Source: Roseibium sp.
GTDB taxonomy: Bacteria > Pseudomonadota > Alphaproteobacteria > Rhizobiales > Stappiaceae
Direction: 5' to 3'
DNA: 64,000 nt
NCBI GenBank assembly: GCA_017643215.1
Contig: JAEPNV010000010.1
Coordinates: forward strand, 62,001 to 126,000
Shown: positions 45,666 through 53,105 of the stretch, in pieces
Numbering within the stretch: position 1 is the stretch's first letter
Layout: the number at the start of each line of letters is the position of its first letter
Made by a program: the position numbers and the translations under genes
Notes under the pieces: generated by a model
Seen by the model: the letters and a program-made list of their open reading frames with translations, nothing else
The model's database searches: none
What the model was told of the DNA's origin: nothing

Positions 45666-46493
45666 TTACACCGCTTGGCGACGGGTCGGGCCGTCGCAGC
45701 GGGACGGGTAATGTTGGATTTGGCGGCAATCGGCGTTTTCCGCAAGCCCTTTCACGATAGCCTCAAGCCGGTCGGCCCATTCGATGACGCCCGGCTGTTC
45801 GGCAATGAGATCCTGACGAATCTCAAGCAGGGCATTCGCGAGCCCGCGCTGTGTCCCGTGCCGGTACATGGTGTCGTTTTTCAGTGCGCCGTCATAAGGC
45901 TCGTTGTCGGCGACGATCAGATCGGCCTGCGCTGCAAGTCCGTCCATGAACGGCGTGACCGCACGTGGATCGCTGTCCCACAATACGGTCGCATGCCACG
46001 GCCGCGGAACACCGCGCCAACTCGGCGTAAAACTGTGGATCGATATGAGCACTGGCGGCGGAGCCGCCTGTGTCATCGCATCCAGAACCCTGTCGATTTC
46101 GGCATGATAGGGCCGGTGAAAGCGCTCGACCCGGTGCTGACGCTCTGCAGCATCGATATGGGCGTTTCCGGGAATGACCGTCCCGTCAGACAGGCGCATC
46201 ACGATTGTCGGATCGTCCTCTCCCCGGTTCGGATCGATCAGCAAACGGGAATAGGTCGACAAGACTGCGGGGGCATTCAGACGGCGCGCTAACTCAAGCG
46301 TGACCGCGCGCGCACCGATGTCATATCCAATATGCCGCTCGAATTGTTCCGCCGGAACGCCAAGATCACCATAGCCGGGAGGAACACAATTGCGCGCGTG
46401 GTCGCAGATCAGCAATACCCCGCAAGTCAGGCTGCCGCGAACGGTCTCAACGGGATCAAAAGTCAGGCTGGCATTCATAAAATGCTGGGTCAT
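45666..46493 (-). CDS. N-formylglutamate amidohydrolase (copy 1)
   Basis: A 275-residue member of the N-formylglutamate deformylase family, which in histidine degradation releases formate from N-formylglutamate. Recognisable parts are LLICDHARNCVPPGYGDLG, HIGYDIGARAVTLELARRLNAP, LSTYSRLLIDPNRG and LISIHSFTPSWRG, with metal-binding His/Glu positions. ATG 46493 is chosen over TTG 46496. A second, rather different copy is at 51884. No hut genes are near, so the substrate may be another formylated compound. First gene of a probable operon with DUF1244 and gapR. Confidence 0.87.
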   Translation of the reverse strand: MTQHFMNASLTFDPVETVRGSLTCGVLLICDHARNCVPPGYGDLGVPAEQFERHIGYDIGARAVTLELARRLNAPAVLSTYSRLLIDPNRGEDDPTIVMRLSDGTVIPGNAHIDAAERQHRVERFHRPYHAEIDRVLDAMTQAAPPPVLISIHSFTPSWRGVPRPWHATVLWDSDPRAVTPFMDGLAAQADLIVADNEPYDGALKNDTMYRHGTQRGLANALLEIRQDLIAEQPGVIEWADRLEAIVKGLAENADCRQIQHYPSRCDGPTRRQAV

Positions 46494-46496
46494 CAA

Positions 46497-46950
46497 TCGT
46501 GACTTGGAGGGTTCTCAGAATCGCAGTGTGCGGATCGGCCGCGTATCGGTCACCAAACACTTTACGCACAGCGCGGCTCAGGTGGGTCACATATCACGGC
46601 TAAGCCGCATTTGAACACAACTCTTTGGGGTTGTTCAAACGCATGGCCCAAAGACCCACCGGTTTTGTGAGGGACGACCCGCCTGCTTTGAACTCCGAGC
46701 CAGACCTTGTCCACCGCAGAAGGATGCACGCTCAAACGAACATTTTCGAAGGGACTTGTGCATTCGTGGCCGATCACATTTGCCACCCTCAATATCGCCT
46801 TGATGCCGCCTCATTTGCTGGAGAAGAACGGCCGCACTGAGGGCGACCGATCATCTTTCCATGTCGCCGCGTTCCCGCCATTGCCGCCAATGGTCGATGC
46901 CGATTCAAGTATGATCGTTGACATTGCCGATGCGTGCGAGCAAAAAGCTA
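46497..46950. other. Intergenic region before DUF1036 gene
   Basis: 454 bases between divergent genes. No supported gene. It contains the nested inverted-repeat structure described at 46581-46660 and presumably the promoters for both neighbours; a clear promoter was not identified. Confidence 0.5.
46581..46660. other. Nested inverted repeats, possible structured RNA
   Basis: The outer arms GGTGGGTC (46581-46588) and GACCCACC (46653-46660) enclose a short CGGC-TAA-GCCG hairpin (46597-46607) and a longer hairpin from 46610 to 46639 (TTTGAACA.AAC with GTTGTTCAAA). Together they make a three-way junction in either strand's transcript. It matches no RNA family I recognise. Confidence 0.4.
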
Positions 46951-47472
46951 ATGTCTACAAAGCCGCGAGACGAACGACTGCTGATGTGTGAGGATGGGGA
47001 ACGAGGCAAAGCCGGGGTTCGGTCGAGTTCAGGCTTCGCGCTCAAGTCGCTGATCGTTATTGGTTTGGCCGCGTCGTTTTACGGTGCCGGCAACGCTGCT
47101 GCGCTCGCAGATCTTCGATTGTGCAACAAGACCGAAAGTCAGGTCGGCGTCGCCATCGGTTACAAGGACAAAGCTGATTGGGTGACAGAGGGATGGTGGA
47201 ACCTGCCCTCCAACAGTTGCGAGACCCTTGTCCCCGGAGCACTTGTGTCACGTTACTATTACATTTACGCAGTTGATTATGACCAGTTCGGCGAGTGGGG
47301 CGGGCGCGCGTTCATGTGTACCCGGGAGAAGGAATTCACCATTCGCGGAATTGAGGACTGTGTCGCACGGGGCTTTGAGCGGACAGGTTTTTTTGAAATA
47401 GACACGGGCGAACAAAGCAGCTGGACCGTTCAGCTCACCGAACCCGTGCAACAGGGGACTGGTGGGCGATGA
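46951..47472 (+). CDS. DUF1036 secreted or membrane protein
   Basis: A DUF1036 protein of 173 residues from ATG 46951. A hydrophobic signal or anchor (SLIVIGLASFYGAGNAAALA-like stretch, residues about 32-52) precedes the conserved domain: LRLCNKTESQVGVAIGYKDK, WVTEGWWNLPSNSCETLVPG, YYYIYAVDYDQ and AFMCTREKEFTIRGIEDC. Function is unknown; the cysteines suggest an oxidising compartment. An alternative start is ATG 46984 (MCEDGERG). Its stop overlaps the pyk start (ATGA), so the two are translationally coupled, an arrangement seen in other Hyphomicrobiales. Confidence 0.83.
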   Translation: MSTKPRDERLLMCEDGERGKAGVRSSSGFALKSLIVIGLAASFYGAGNAAALADLRLCNKTESQVGVAIGYKDKADWVTEGWWNLPSNSCETLVPGALVSRYYYIYAVDYDQFGEWGGRAFMCTREKEFTIRGIEDCVARGFERTGFFEIDTGEQSSWTVQLTEPVQQGTGGR

Positions 47473-48905
47473 GGCGAAACCGAAGAGTTAAAATTCTGGC
47501 AACTCTCGGACCCTCTTCCTCAGAACAAGACATCATCGAAAAACTGTATGGCGCCGGTGCGGACGTGTTCCGCATCAACATGAGCCATTCAGATCATGAT
47601 CGTTTGAAGATGCTGGTAAACCGCATCCGTTCTGTCGAAGAAAAGGTCGGGCGGCCGATCGGGATTCTGGCCGATTTACAAGGCCCGAAGCTTCGGGTGG
47701 GCACATTTGGCGATGGACCGGTGATGCTGGAAAACGGCGCCACGTTCACGCTTGATTCCGATCCGGCGGCCGGCGACATTTCCCGGGTTCATCTGCCTCA
47801 CCCTGAAATCCTGAAAGCGCTTGAGCCCTCGCATCGCCTCCTGCTTGACGATGGCAAGGTACAGCTGAAAGTCGTTGAGGCCAGCCCGGACAAGGCCGTC
47901 ACCGAGGTGATCGTCGGCGGCAAGCTCTCCGACCGCAAAGGCGTCAGCGTTCCTGACTCGGAAATCGCCACCAGCGCCTTGACGGAAAAGGACCACAGCG
48001 ACCTTGTGGCCGCGTTGGAGCAAAATGTCGATTGGATCGCGCTCTCCTTCGTTCAAAGGCCCGACGATATCGCCGAAGTACGTAAGATCGCCCGCGGCCG
48101 CGCGGGCGTGCTGGCGAAGATCGAAAAGCCACAGGCCATCGGACGGCTCAGCGAAATCATCGAGCTCGCCGATGCAATCATGGTCGCGCGGGGAGATCTC
48201 GGTGTTGAACTGCCGCTTGAACAGGTTCCCGGCCTGCAGAAGCAAATCACGCGTGCGGCGCGGCGCGCCGGCAAACCGGTGGTGATCGCCACGCAGATGC
48301 TGGAATCGATGATCTCTGCCCCCGTTCCGACAAGGGCCGAAGTCTCCGATGTCGCCACGGCCGTGTTCGAAGGCGCCGACGCGGTGATGTTGTCCGCCGA
48401 ATCGGCAGCTGGCGACTATCCAGTCGACGCCGTGGCGACGATGGACAAGATCGCGCAGCAGGTCGAGCAGGACCAGAACTACCGGGCCATTATTCACGCG
48501 CAGCGGAACGATCCGGAAGCAACCGGCGCGGACGCGATTTCCGCTGCGGCCCGGCAGATTGCCGAAACCCTCAACCTTGCCGCCGTGATTTGTTACACAA
48601 CGTCGGGCGCCACAGGCTTACGCGCCTCCCGCGAGCGGCCCGCGACCCCGCTCATTGTGCTCTCCCCGGTTCTGGCGACTGCGCGCCGGCTGGCGCTTGC
48701 GTGGGGCCTTCACTGTGTGGTCAGCGAAGATGCGAGCAACGAGGACGACATGGTCGACCGGGCATGCCGCATTTCCTTTTCCGAAGGCTTCGCCAAGCCT
48801 GGCCAGCGCGTGATTGTGACTGCCGGCGTTCCCTTCGGCACCCCAGGATCGACGAATATGCTGCGGATTGCGTTTGTCGGTAGCGACGGCCAGGGCGGCA
48901 TTTGA
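47469..48905 (+). CDS. pyk: Pyruvate kinase
   Basis: Converts phosphoenolpyruvate and ADP to pyruvate and ATP. The 478-residue protein has KILATLGPSSSEQDII (residues 8-23), the catalytic FRINMSHSDHD, GILADLQGPKLRVG, the signature AIMVARGDLGVELP with the catalytic lysine upstream in AKIEKP, and ATQMLESM. The C-terminal regulatory domain is complete. Start ATG 47469 overlaps the DUF1036 stop by four bases. It is away from the gap-pgk-fba cluster at the start of the window. Confidence 0.97.
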   Translation: MRRNRRVKILATLGPSSSEQDIIEKLYGAGADVFRINMSHSDHDRLKMLVNRIRSVEEKVGRPIGILADLQGPKLRVGTFGDGPVMLENGATFTLDSDPAAGDISRVHLPHPEILKALEPSHRLLLDDGKVQLKVVEASPDKAVTEVIVGGKLSDRKGVSVPDSEIATSALTEKDHSDLVAALEQNVDWIALSFVQRPDDIAEVRKIARGRAGVLAKIEKPQAIGRLSEIIELADAIMVARGDLGVELPLEQVPGLQKQITRAARRAGKPVVIATQMLESMISAPVPTRAEVSDVATAVFEGADAVMLSAESAAGDYPVDAVATMDKIAQQVEQDQNYRAIIHAQRNDPEATGADAISAAARQIAETLNLAAVICYTTSGATGLRASRERPATPLIVLSPVLATARRLALAWGLHCVVSEDASNEDDMVDRACRISFSEGFAKPGQRVIVTAGVPFGTPGSTNMLRIAFVGSDGQGGI

Positions 48906-48943
48906 CGGTCTAATCGATTAGAACCGCACGCCCTTTCCCGCTT

Positions 48944-48969
48944 CGCCGGAACCTATGTTGGTTCCGGCG
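48944..48969. terminator. Hairpin between pyk and convergent hydrolase gene
   Basis: A perfect ten-base stem, CGCCGGAACC with GGTTCCGGCG, around TATGTT, followed on the plus strand by only three Ts. It covers the end of the minus-strand hydrolase gene. Just before it (48910-48921) CTAATCGATTAG is a perfect palindrome. Probably a weak bidirectional terminator. Confidence 0.5.
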
Positions 48970-49999
48970 TTTGCTGTGTCTCCAACAAGAAACGTCCGGC
49001 TGCGTCGTTGACGTCCTTGACCAATTTCTCGATTTCCGCCGCAACGTGCGGGCCGTCGCTGTGATGCGGCATATGCCCGGTGCCGTCCAGAACCACAAGC
49101 CGGGCGTTCGGCAGATCGCGCACCAGGCCTTCGCTGTGAATGCTGGGCCAAACCACAGTGTCCTCCGACCCGGTGATGACGACCGTGGGTTGGAGCAGGT
49201 CCGGGTAGAGCTCGGACTGCTCGACGAGATGAGGCTTCAATCTGGCGATATCCATCGCATTCGCGCGAAACGAATGCGGCCGGAACAACAATGGTGCCTT
49301 GATGGCGGCGGCATATCCGTCGGGAGCCGGGGATGGCTCGAAGACCCGGGTGATTGACTTTTCCATCAGCCGCTCGGCAACGGGCAGCGTCAGTGTCCAG
49401 CAAAACAGGCGGCCGATCAACGGCCACGAAGCGACGGAATAGTACCAGTTGACGCCACCGGGCCAGGGATGAGTGGCCGGAGCAAGGAAGACCAGGCCTT
49501 TGACCCGCTCCGGGTCGATCAATCCGAGGGCGGCGGTCACCGAAGCCCCGAGAGAATGGCCGATGACGATACAGCGATCGATCTCCAATTGTTTCAAGAG
49601 GCGCTTGATCAGTTCAGCCTGGGCACGGGGCGATGCGTGGCCGCGCATGTCGCGGCCGGAAAAACCGAGACCGGGCCGGTCCACGAACAGCAGCGCATAG
49701 GCGCCGGCGAAGCGCTCGGAAAAGGCCAGCATCTGATCGTAGGCATTGCCGCTCGCACCGTGGATAAACACCAATGTCGGAGCGGCGCTGCCGGCGGCTG
49801 CCGCCGGGAAGAAATGATAGTGAAGCCGGACTCCATCGAAGTCGGCGAATGCGCCGTCGGCCTCGTACTCGGCATGGATTTGACGCAGCCGGAACGCCGT
49901 ATAGGCAATCGCGGCAAGAACAAGAAGGGCTAAAATGAGAAGGGCGAGGAACATGAACGCGACGAACAACGAAAACGGGTCAATTTCAACCGGATCCAA
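48953..49999 (-). CDS. Membrane-anchored alpha/beta hydrolase
   Basis: A 348-residue hydrolase with an N-terminal transmembrane helix (about residues 12-35). The catalytic serine is in GHSLGAS; oxyanion motif FIHGASGNAYDQ; acid in the ITGSEDTVVWP region and histidine in GTGHMPHHSDGP. The substrate is unknown; the family includes esterases, haloperoxidase-like and lipase-like enzymes. It converges with pyk. Confidence 0.85.
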   Translation of the reverse strand: MDPVEIDPFSLFVAFMFLALLILALLVLAAIAYTAFRLRQIHAEYEADGAFADFDGVRLHYHFFPAAAAGSAAPTLVFIHGASGNAYDQMLAFSERFAGAYALLFVDRPGLGFSGRDMRGHASPRAQAELIKRLLKQLEIDRCIVIGHSLGASVTAALGLIDPERVKGLVFLAPATHPWPGGVNWYYSVASWPLIGRLFCWTLTLPVAERLMEKSITRVFEPSPAPDGYAAAIKAPLLFRPHSFRANAMDIARLKPHLVEQSELYPDLLQPTVVITGSEDTVVWPSIHSEGLVRDLPNARLVVLDGTGHMPHHSDGPHVAAEIEKLVKDVNDAAGRFLLETQQTPEPT

Positions 50000-50092
50000 T
50001 CAGGCCAATCGCCTGACAAACCGATCCCTCATTGCGTCAGGCCAAACGGCACCGCGCGGACTCTTCAAGCTCCCGGCATTGAACACCACCGC

Positions 50093-50746
50093 TCAGATGG
50101 GTTCGCCATCAGCCTTTTCCTGAAGGTCGTCCACTGCTTCTTGTGCGTTCTCCAGCCCGGGATGGATCTTCAGCACTTTTTTGAAGTTTGCCAGCGCGTC
50201 CAGATCGCGCCCGATCCGACGCTGAATGATCGCAAGCCCGGACAAGGCGCCCCAGTGGCGAGGCTCCAGCGCCAAGGTGCGTTCAATGTCCGCGAGCGAG
50301 CGTCCAAAGTCTTCCCGCATATAAAAGACCGTGGCCCTTCGGTTCCAGCCTTCTGCATAGTCCGGTTTCAAGGTGACGATGACGTCCAGAAGATCAAGCG
50401 CCAGTGCATGATCATTCGCGCGCATTGCTTCGCCGGCACGCGTCATCAGGACATCAACAGTGTCACTGCCCGACACCATCCATGCGCGCTGGATTTGGCG
50501 GGCGAACACTTCCGCCTCTTCCTTCGACTGTGCTGCTGCAAGTTGCTGGAACAAGGGGTCCAGCGCATCGCTGTCCGCGGTCCCGTCGCCAACGACCTTC
50601 GCCTCGTCCTCCACTTCAAGATCGGGAAGCGCATGAAGGTCATCAGCCGAAGGCGGCTCCGCCTCCGGACCAAGGTCGGGTTCAGTCTGCGCAACCGCAA
50701 AGCCGGCCGCGATGGAGAATGCGAGGGTCAACACGAAAAGCCGCAT
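50093..50746 (-). CDS. Periplasmic TPR-repeat protein
   Basis: A 217-residue protein with a signal peptide (MRLFVLTLAFSIAAGFAVAQ), an acidic low-complexity stretch (residues 20-55) and two to three TPR units, such as AEGWNRRATVFYMREDFGRSLADIERTLALEPRHWG and GALSGLAIIQRRIGRDLDALANFKKVLKIHP. Probably a periplasmic scaffold; partner unknown. It lies alone between two genes on the same strand. Confidence 0.8.
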   Translation of the reverse strand: MRLFVLTLAFSIAAGFAVAQTEPDLGPEAEPPSADDLHALPDLEVEDEAKVVGDGTADSDALDPLFQQLAAAQSKEEAEVFARQIQRAWMVSGSDTVDVLMTRAGEAMRANDHALALDLLDVIVTLKPDYAEGWNRRATVFYMREDFGRSLADIERTLALEPRHWGALSGLAIIQRRIGRDLDALANFKKVLKIHPGLENAQEAVDDLQEKADGEPI

Positions 50747-50842
50747 GCCAGCATTATGGTGTGCTGGACGCGGCGGTCAATTCGTCAACGTCAAAATATG
50801 CGTGTAATGCCCAAACGCGCCTGTGGACTGCGCGGGCGCAGC

Positions 50843-50968
50843 TCAGCCCTGGCGTGCCTTAAAGCGCGGGTTCTTCTTGTTGATGATATACACGCGGCCC
50901 TTGCGACGAACCATGCGATTGTCGCGGTGACGGCCCATGAGGGCTTTGAGCGAGTTTTTAATCTTCAT
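50843..50968 (-). CDS. rpmJ: 50S ribosomal protein L36, cysteine-free type
   Basis: A 41-residue very basic protein, [20 protein letters not shown]..., with the [19 protein letters not shown] end of the C-minus (YkgO-type) L36. Zinc-binding cysteines are absent. The start at 50968 is preceded by GGGGACAG on the minus strand; the upstream frame to 51115 is not needed. It lies about 165 bases downstream of tRNA-Val on the same strand. Confidence 0.93.
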   Translation of the reverse strand: MKIKNSLKALMGRHRDNRMVRRKGRVYIINKKNPRFKARQG

Positions 50969-51133
50969 GACGCTGTCCCCAAAAGGGGCCTCATTTGCCT
51001 TACGTAAAGCGAGCGCCAACGGCGCTCCCTCATACCTGACCTTCAGGCAAGAACGGCAATCCTTGAAGATCGCGCGGACGTTGCGACTGAGGATCGATGA
51101 ACAACCTTCCAGCATTGCCGGTCGGTGTTAAAA

Positions 51134-51208
51134 TGGTGGGCGTGACAGGGATTGAACCTGTGACCCCTTCGATGTCAACGAAGTGCTCTCCCGCTGAGCT
51201 ACACGCCC
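51134..51208 (-). tRNA. tRNA-Val (anticodon GAC)
   Basis: A 75-base cloverleaf read on the minus strand. Acceptor GGGCGTG pairs with CACGCCC, discriminator A and an encoded CCA follow. D-arm GCTC/GAGC, anticodon arm CTTCG-TTGACAT-CGAAG with anticodon GAC, T-arm CAGG/CCTG with GGTTCAATCC. It decodes GUC and GUU. No attachment-site duplication was seen next to it. Confidence 0.96.
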
Positions 51209-51340
51209 GAAACTATCGGTAATTGGCGACAAGCGCCGTGGTGGGGTGCGGTATAACGAGGTTCTTGCATCCGCGCAAGTCCCATTTGCCCGCTGCAACG
51301 GACAGATCGAAAGTGGCAAATCGCCAGTTGGCTACAGGCT

Positions 51341-51700
51341 TTACGCGGCGAGCATCCGGTCGACCTCTTGAACCAGATCCTTCAAATGAAAGGGCTTTGA
51401 CAGGACCTTTGCATCTTTTGGGGCATCCGATTCAGGATTGAGGGCAACGGCTGCAAATCCGGTGATGAACATCACCTTCAGATCGGGATCCAGTTGGGTC
51501 GCTTTACGCGCCAGCTCGATCCCATCCATCTCCGGCATGACAATGTCGGTTAGAAGCAAAGAGAACGGCTCTTCACGAAGGCGTTCATAGGCACTTTTTC
51601 CGTTGTCGAAGGAAACCACATCGTGGCCCGCGTTTTCGAGAGCCTTGGCGAGGAAGCGGCGCATGTCGTTGTCATCTTCCGCAAGGAGAATCCGCGGCAT
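51341..51700 (-). CDS. cpdR: CpdR-like single-domain response regulator
   Basis: A 119-residue stand-alone receiver (MPRILLAEDDNDMRRFLAKAL) with phosphorylation site LLTDIVMPEMDG and LSKPFHLKDLV. The near-invariant N-terminal EDDNDMRRFL and MFITGFAAVALNPES identify CpdR, which when unphosphorylated primes ClpXP to degrade CtrA-pathway proteins. The start at 51700 is preferred; 51712 (MVKN...) is possible. Its partner rcdA is at 14421. Divergent from the second N-formylglutamate amidohydrolase. Confidence 0.92.
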   Translation of the reverse strand: MPRILLAEDDNDMRRFLAKALENAGHDVVSFDNGKSAYERLREEPFSLLLTDIVMPEMDGIELARKATQLDPDLKVMFITGFAAVALNPESDAPKDAKVLSKPFHLKDLVQEVDRMLAA

Positions 51701-51883
51701 GTTCTTAACCATGGTTATGCCTGTCATTTGCGGGCTGACGTGCCCAATTCTGATTCGTGGTTATAGTCCGAAATCGCCGTAAAGATAGGGTGAAACCGAT
51801 GTCCAGAAGAATCCCGCCGCTTTTTATGGACTACGGAGCATTTCCTTGGCACCATGCGCGCCTGCCTTTGATGAGGATCCGTC

Positions 51884-52804
51884 TTGAACGAAACTGCGCC
51901 CTGGAACCTTGAGACCGTGCCCAAAGCGGACTTTAACGGCCGCCCGCCATTCGAGGTTCTCGCGCCTGCGGACCAGCGCCTGCCGTTTGTGTTCAATTCA
52001 CCGCATTCCGGCCGCCAGTATCCGCCGCGGTTTCTCGATGCCTCGCGGCTTGACGAAAAGGCAATCCGGCGCTCCGAGGACGCGTTTGTCGACGATCTGT
52101 TCGCATCCGTGGTGGAACTCGGCGCACCCATGCTGCGCGCGCACTTCCCTCGCGCCTATCTCGACGTCAACCGGGAGCCGTACGAACTCGATCCCAAAAT
52201 GTTCGACGGCCGTCTTCCCGCCTACGCCAACATCCGGTCCATCCGTGTGGCTGGCGGACTGGGAACGGTCGCGCGGGTGGTCAGCGAGAACCATGAAATC
52301 TATAAGCACCGCCTGCCGGTTGCCGAGGCCCTTTATCGGATCGAGGAAATCTACAAGCCCTACCATTCGGCCCTGCGCCGGCTTCTGGCCCAAACCCATG
52401 TGACCTTCGGATACGCGATATTGATTGATTGCCACTCGATGCCGTCCTCGATCAAATGCCAGTCGTCCGACAGCCGACCCGATTTCGTACTCGGCGACCG
52501 ATACGGCACGAGTTGCACGGCCGAATTGACGAAGTACGCTTACGACCTGCTTTCATCGATGGGTTACAAGGTGAGCCGCAACAAGCCTTATGCTGGCGGC
52601 TTTATAACCGAACATTACGGGCGCCCGGCCAGTGGTCTCCACACGCTGCAGATAGAAATCAACCGCGGCCTTTATATGGATGAGACGGATCACCTTCGCC
52701 ATGACGGTTTTCTGCGCCTGGCGCGGGATCTCAGCAAGTTCGTTTCCGACCTCACCGCCATGCCGGATGCGGTATTTCCGTCAGACGCGATCGCGGCGGA
52801 ATAA
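51884..52804 (+). CDS. N-formylglutamate amidohydrolase (copy 2)
   Basis: A 306-residue protein of the N-formylglutamate amidohydrolase family. Segments include FVFNSPHSGRQYP, DAFVDDLFASVVELGAPMLRAHFPRAYLDVNREPYELDPKMF and IDCHSMPS, with the expected metal-binding residues (SPHSG, EDxxxD, DCHS). It is longer and more divergent than copy 1 at 45666, and the two are probably not redundant. TTG start, with GAGG seven bases upstream. The promoter region is shared with divergent cpdR; a small-RNA candidate converges from the right. Confidence 0.87.
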   Translation: MNETAPWNLETVPKADFNGRPPFEVLAPADQRLPFVFNSPHSGRQYPPRFLDASRLDEKAIRRSEDAFVDDLFASVVELGAPMLRAHFPRAYLDVNREPYELDPKMFDGRLPAYANIRSIRVAGGLGTVARVVSENHEIYKHRLPVAEALYRIEEIYKPYHSALRRLLAQTHVTFGYAILIDCHSMPSSIKCQSSDSRPDFVLGDRYGTSCTAELTKYAYDLLSSMGYKVSRNKPYAGGFITEHYGRPASGLHTLQIEINRGLYMDETDHLRHDGFLRLARDLSKFVSDLTAMPDAVFPSDAIAAE

Positions 52805-52810
52805 TCAGGC

Positions 52811-52838
52811 AAAAAAAGAGGCCGCCTTACGGCGGCCC
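52811..52838 (-). terminator. Intrinsic terminator, minus strand
   Basis: GGCCGCC and GGCGGCC form a perfect seven-base stem around a TAAG-type loop, followed on the minus strand by TCTTTTTTT. It is too close to be for a protein gene on that strand; it ends the small-RNA candidate. Confidence 0.85.
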
Positions 52839-52900
52839 GAGTCTAGGGAGGAAACGCCCAAGGAGGGCGGCGGTACTCGGACAGGATGTCCTTTCGCGCT
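52811..52900 (-). ncRNA. Candidate AbcR-like trans-acting small RNA
   Basis: Read on the minus strand from about 52900: hairpin GGACA-TCC-TGTCC (52891-52879), hairpin CGCCC-TCCTT-GGGCG (52869-52855) with an anti-Shine-Dalgarno UCCUU loop, single-stranded TTTCCTCCCTAGAC (52854-52841), then the terminator. This layout, two pyrimidine-rich anti-SD sites and a terminal stem with a long U-tail, matches the AbcR/alpha-r15 type of Hfq-binding small RNAs that repress ABC-transporter mRNAs in rhizobia. A good promoter precedes it. About 90 nt. Confidence 0.65.
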
Positions 52901-52906
52901 GCAATA

Positions 52907-52935
52907 ATGTTGCATTGCATCGCACAAACGTCAAG
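52907..52935 (-). promoter_or_regulatory. CTTGAC-type promoter of small-RNA candidate
   Basis: On the minus strand, -35 CTTGAC (52935-52930), 17-base spacer, -10 CAACAT (52912-52907). CTTGAC is the alphaproteobacterial housekeeping -35. The dyad TGCAATAATGTTGCA (52900-52914 on the plus strand) overlaps the -10, so a repressor or LysR-type regulator could act here. Confidence 0.6.
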
Positions 52936-53105
52936 TCCGCGTCGTCCGATTGGCCGCGGAATCCCGCGCAAGACGCTTACCGGAACCGGTTTTGTAGGAG
53001 TGATGCGCTCAAATAAGGTGCTGAACTCTAAAGCGGAATATGCCAAACATGCGGTACGCGCCGCGTATTTTCCCGCTTGATTTGTTCACTGAAAGATAAG
53101 CTCCT

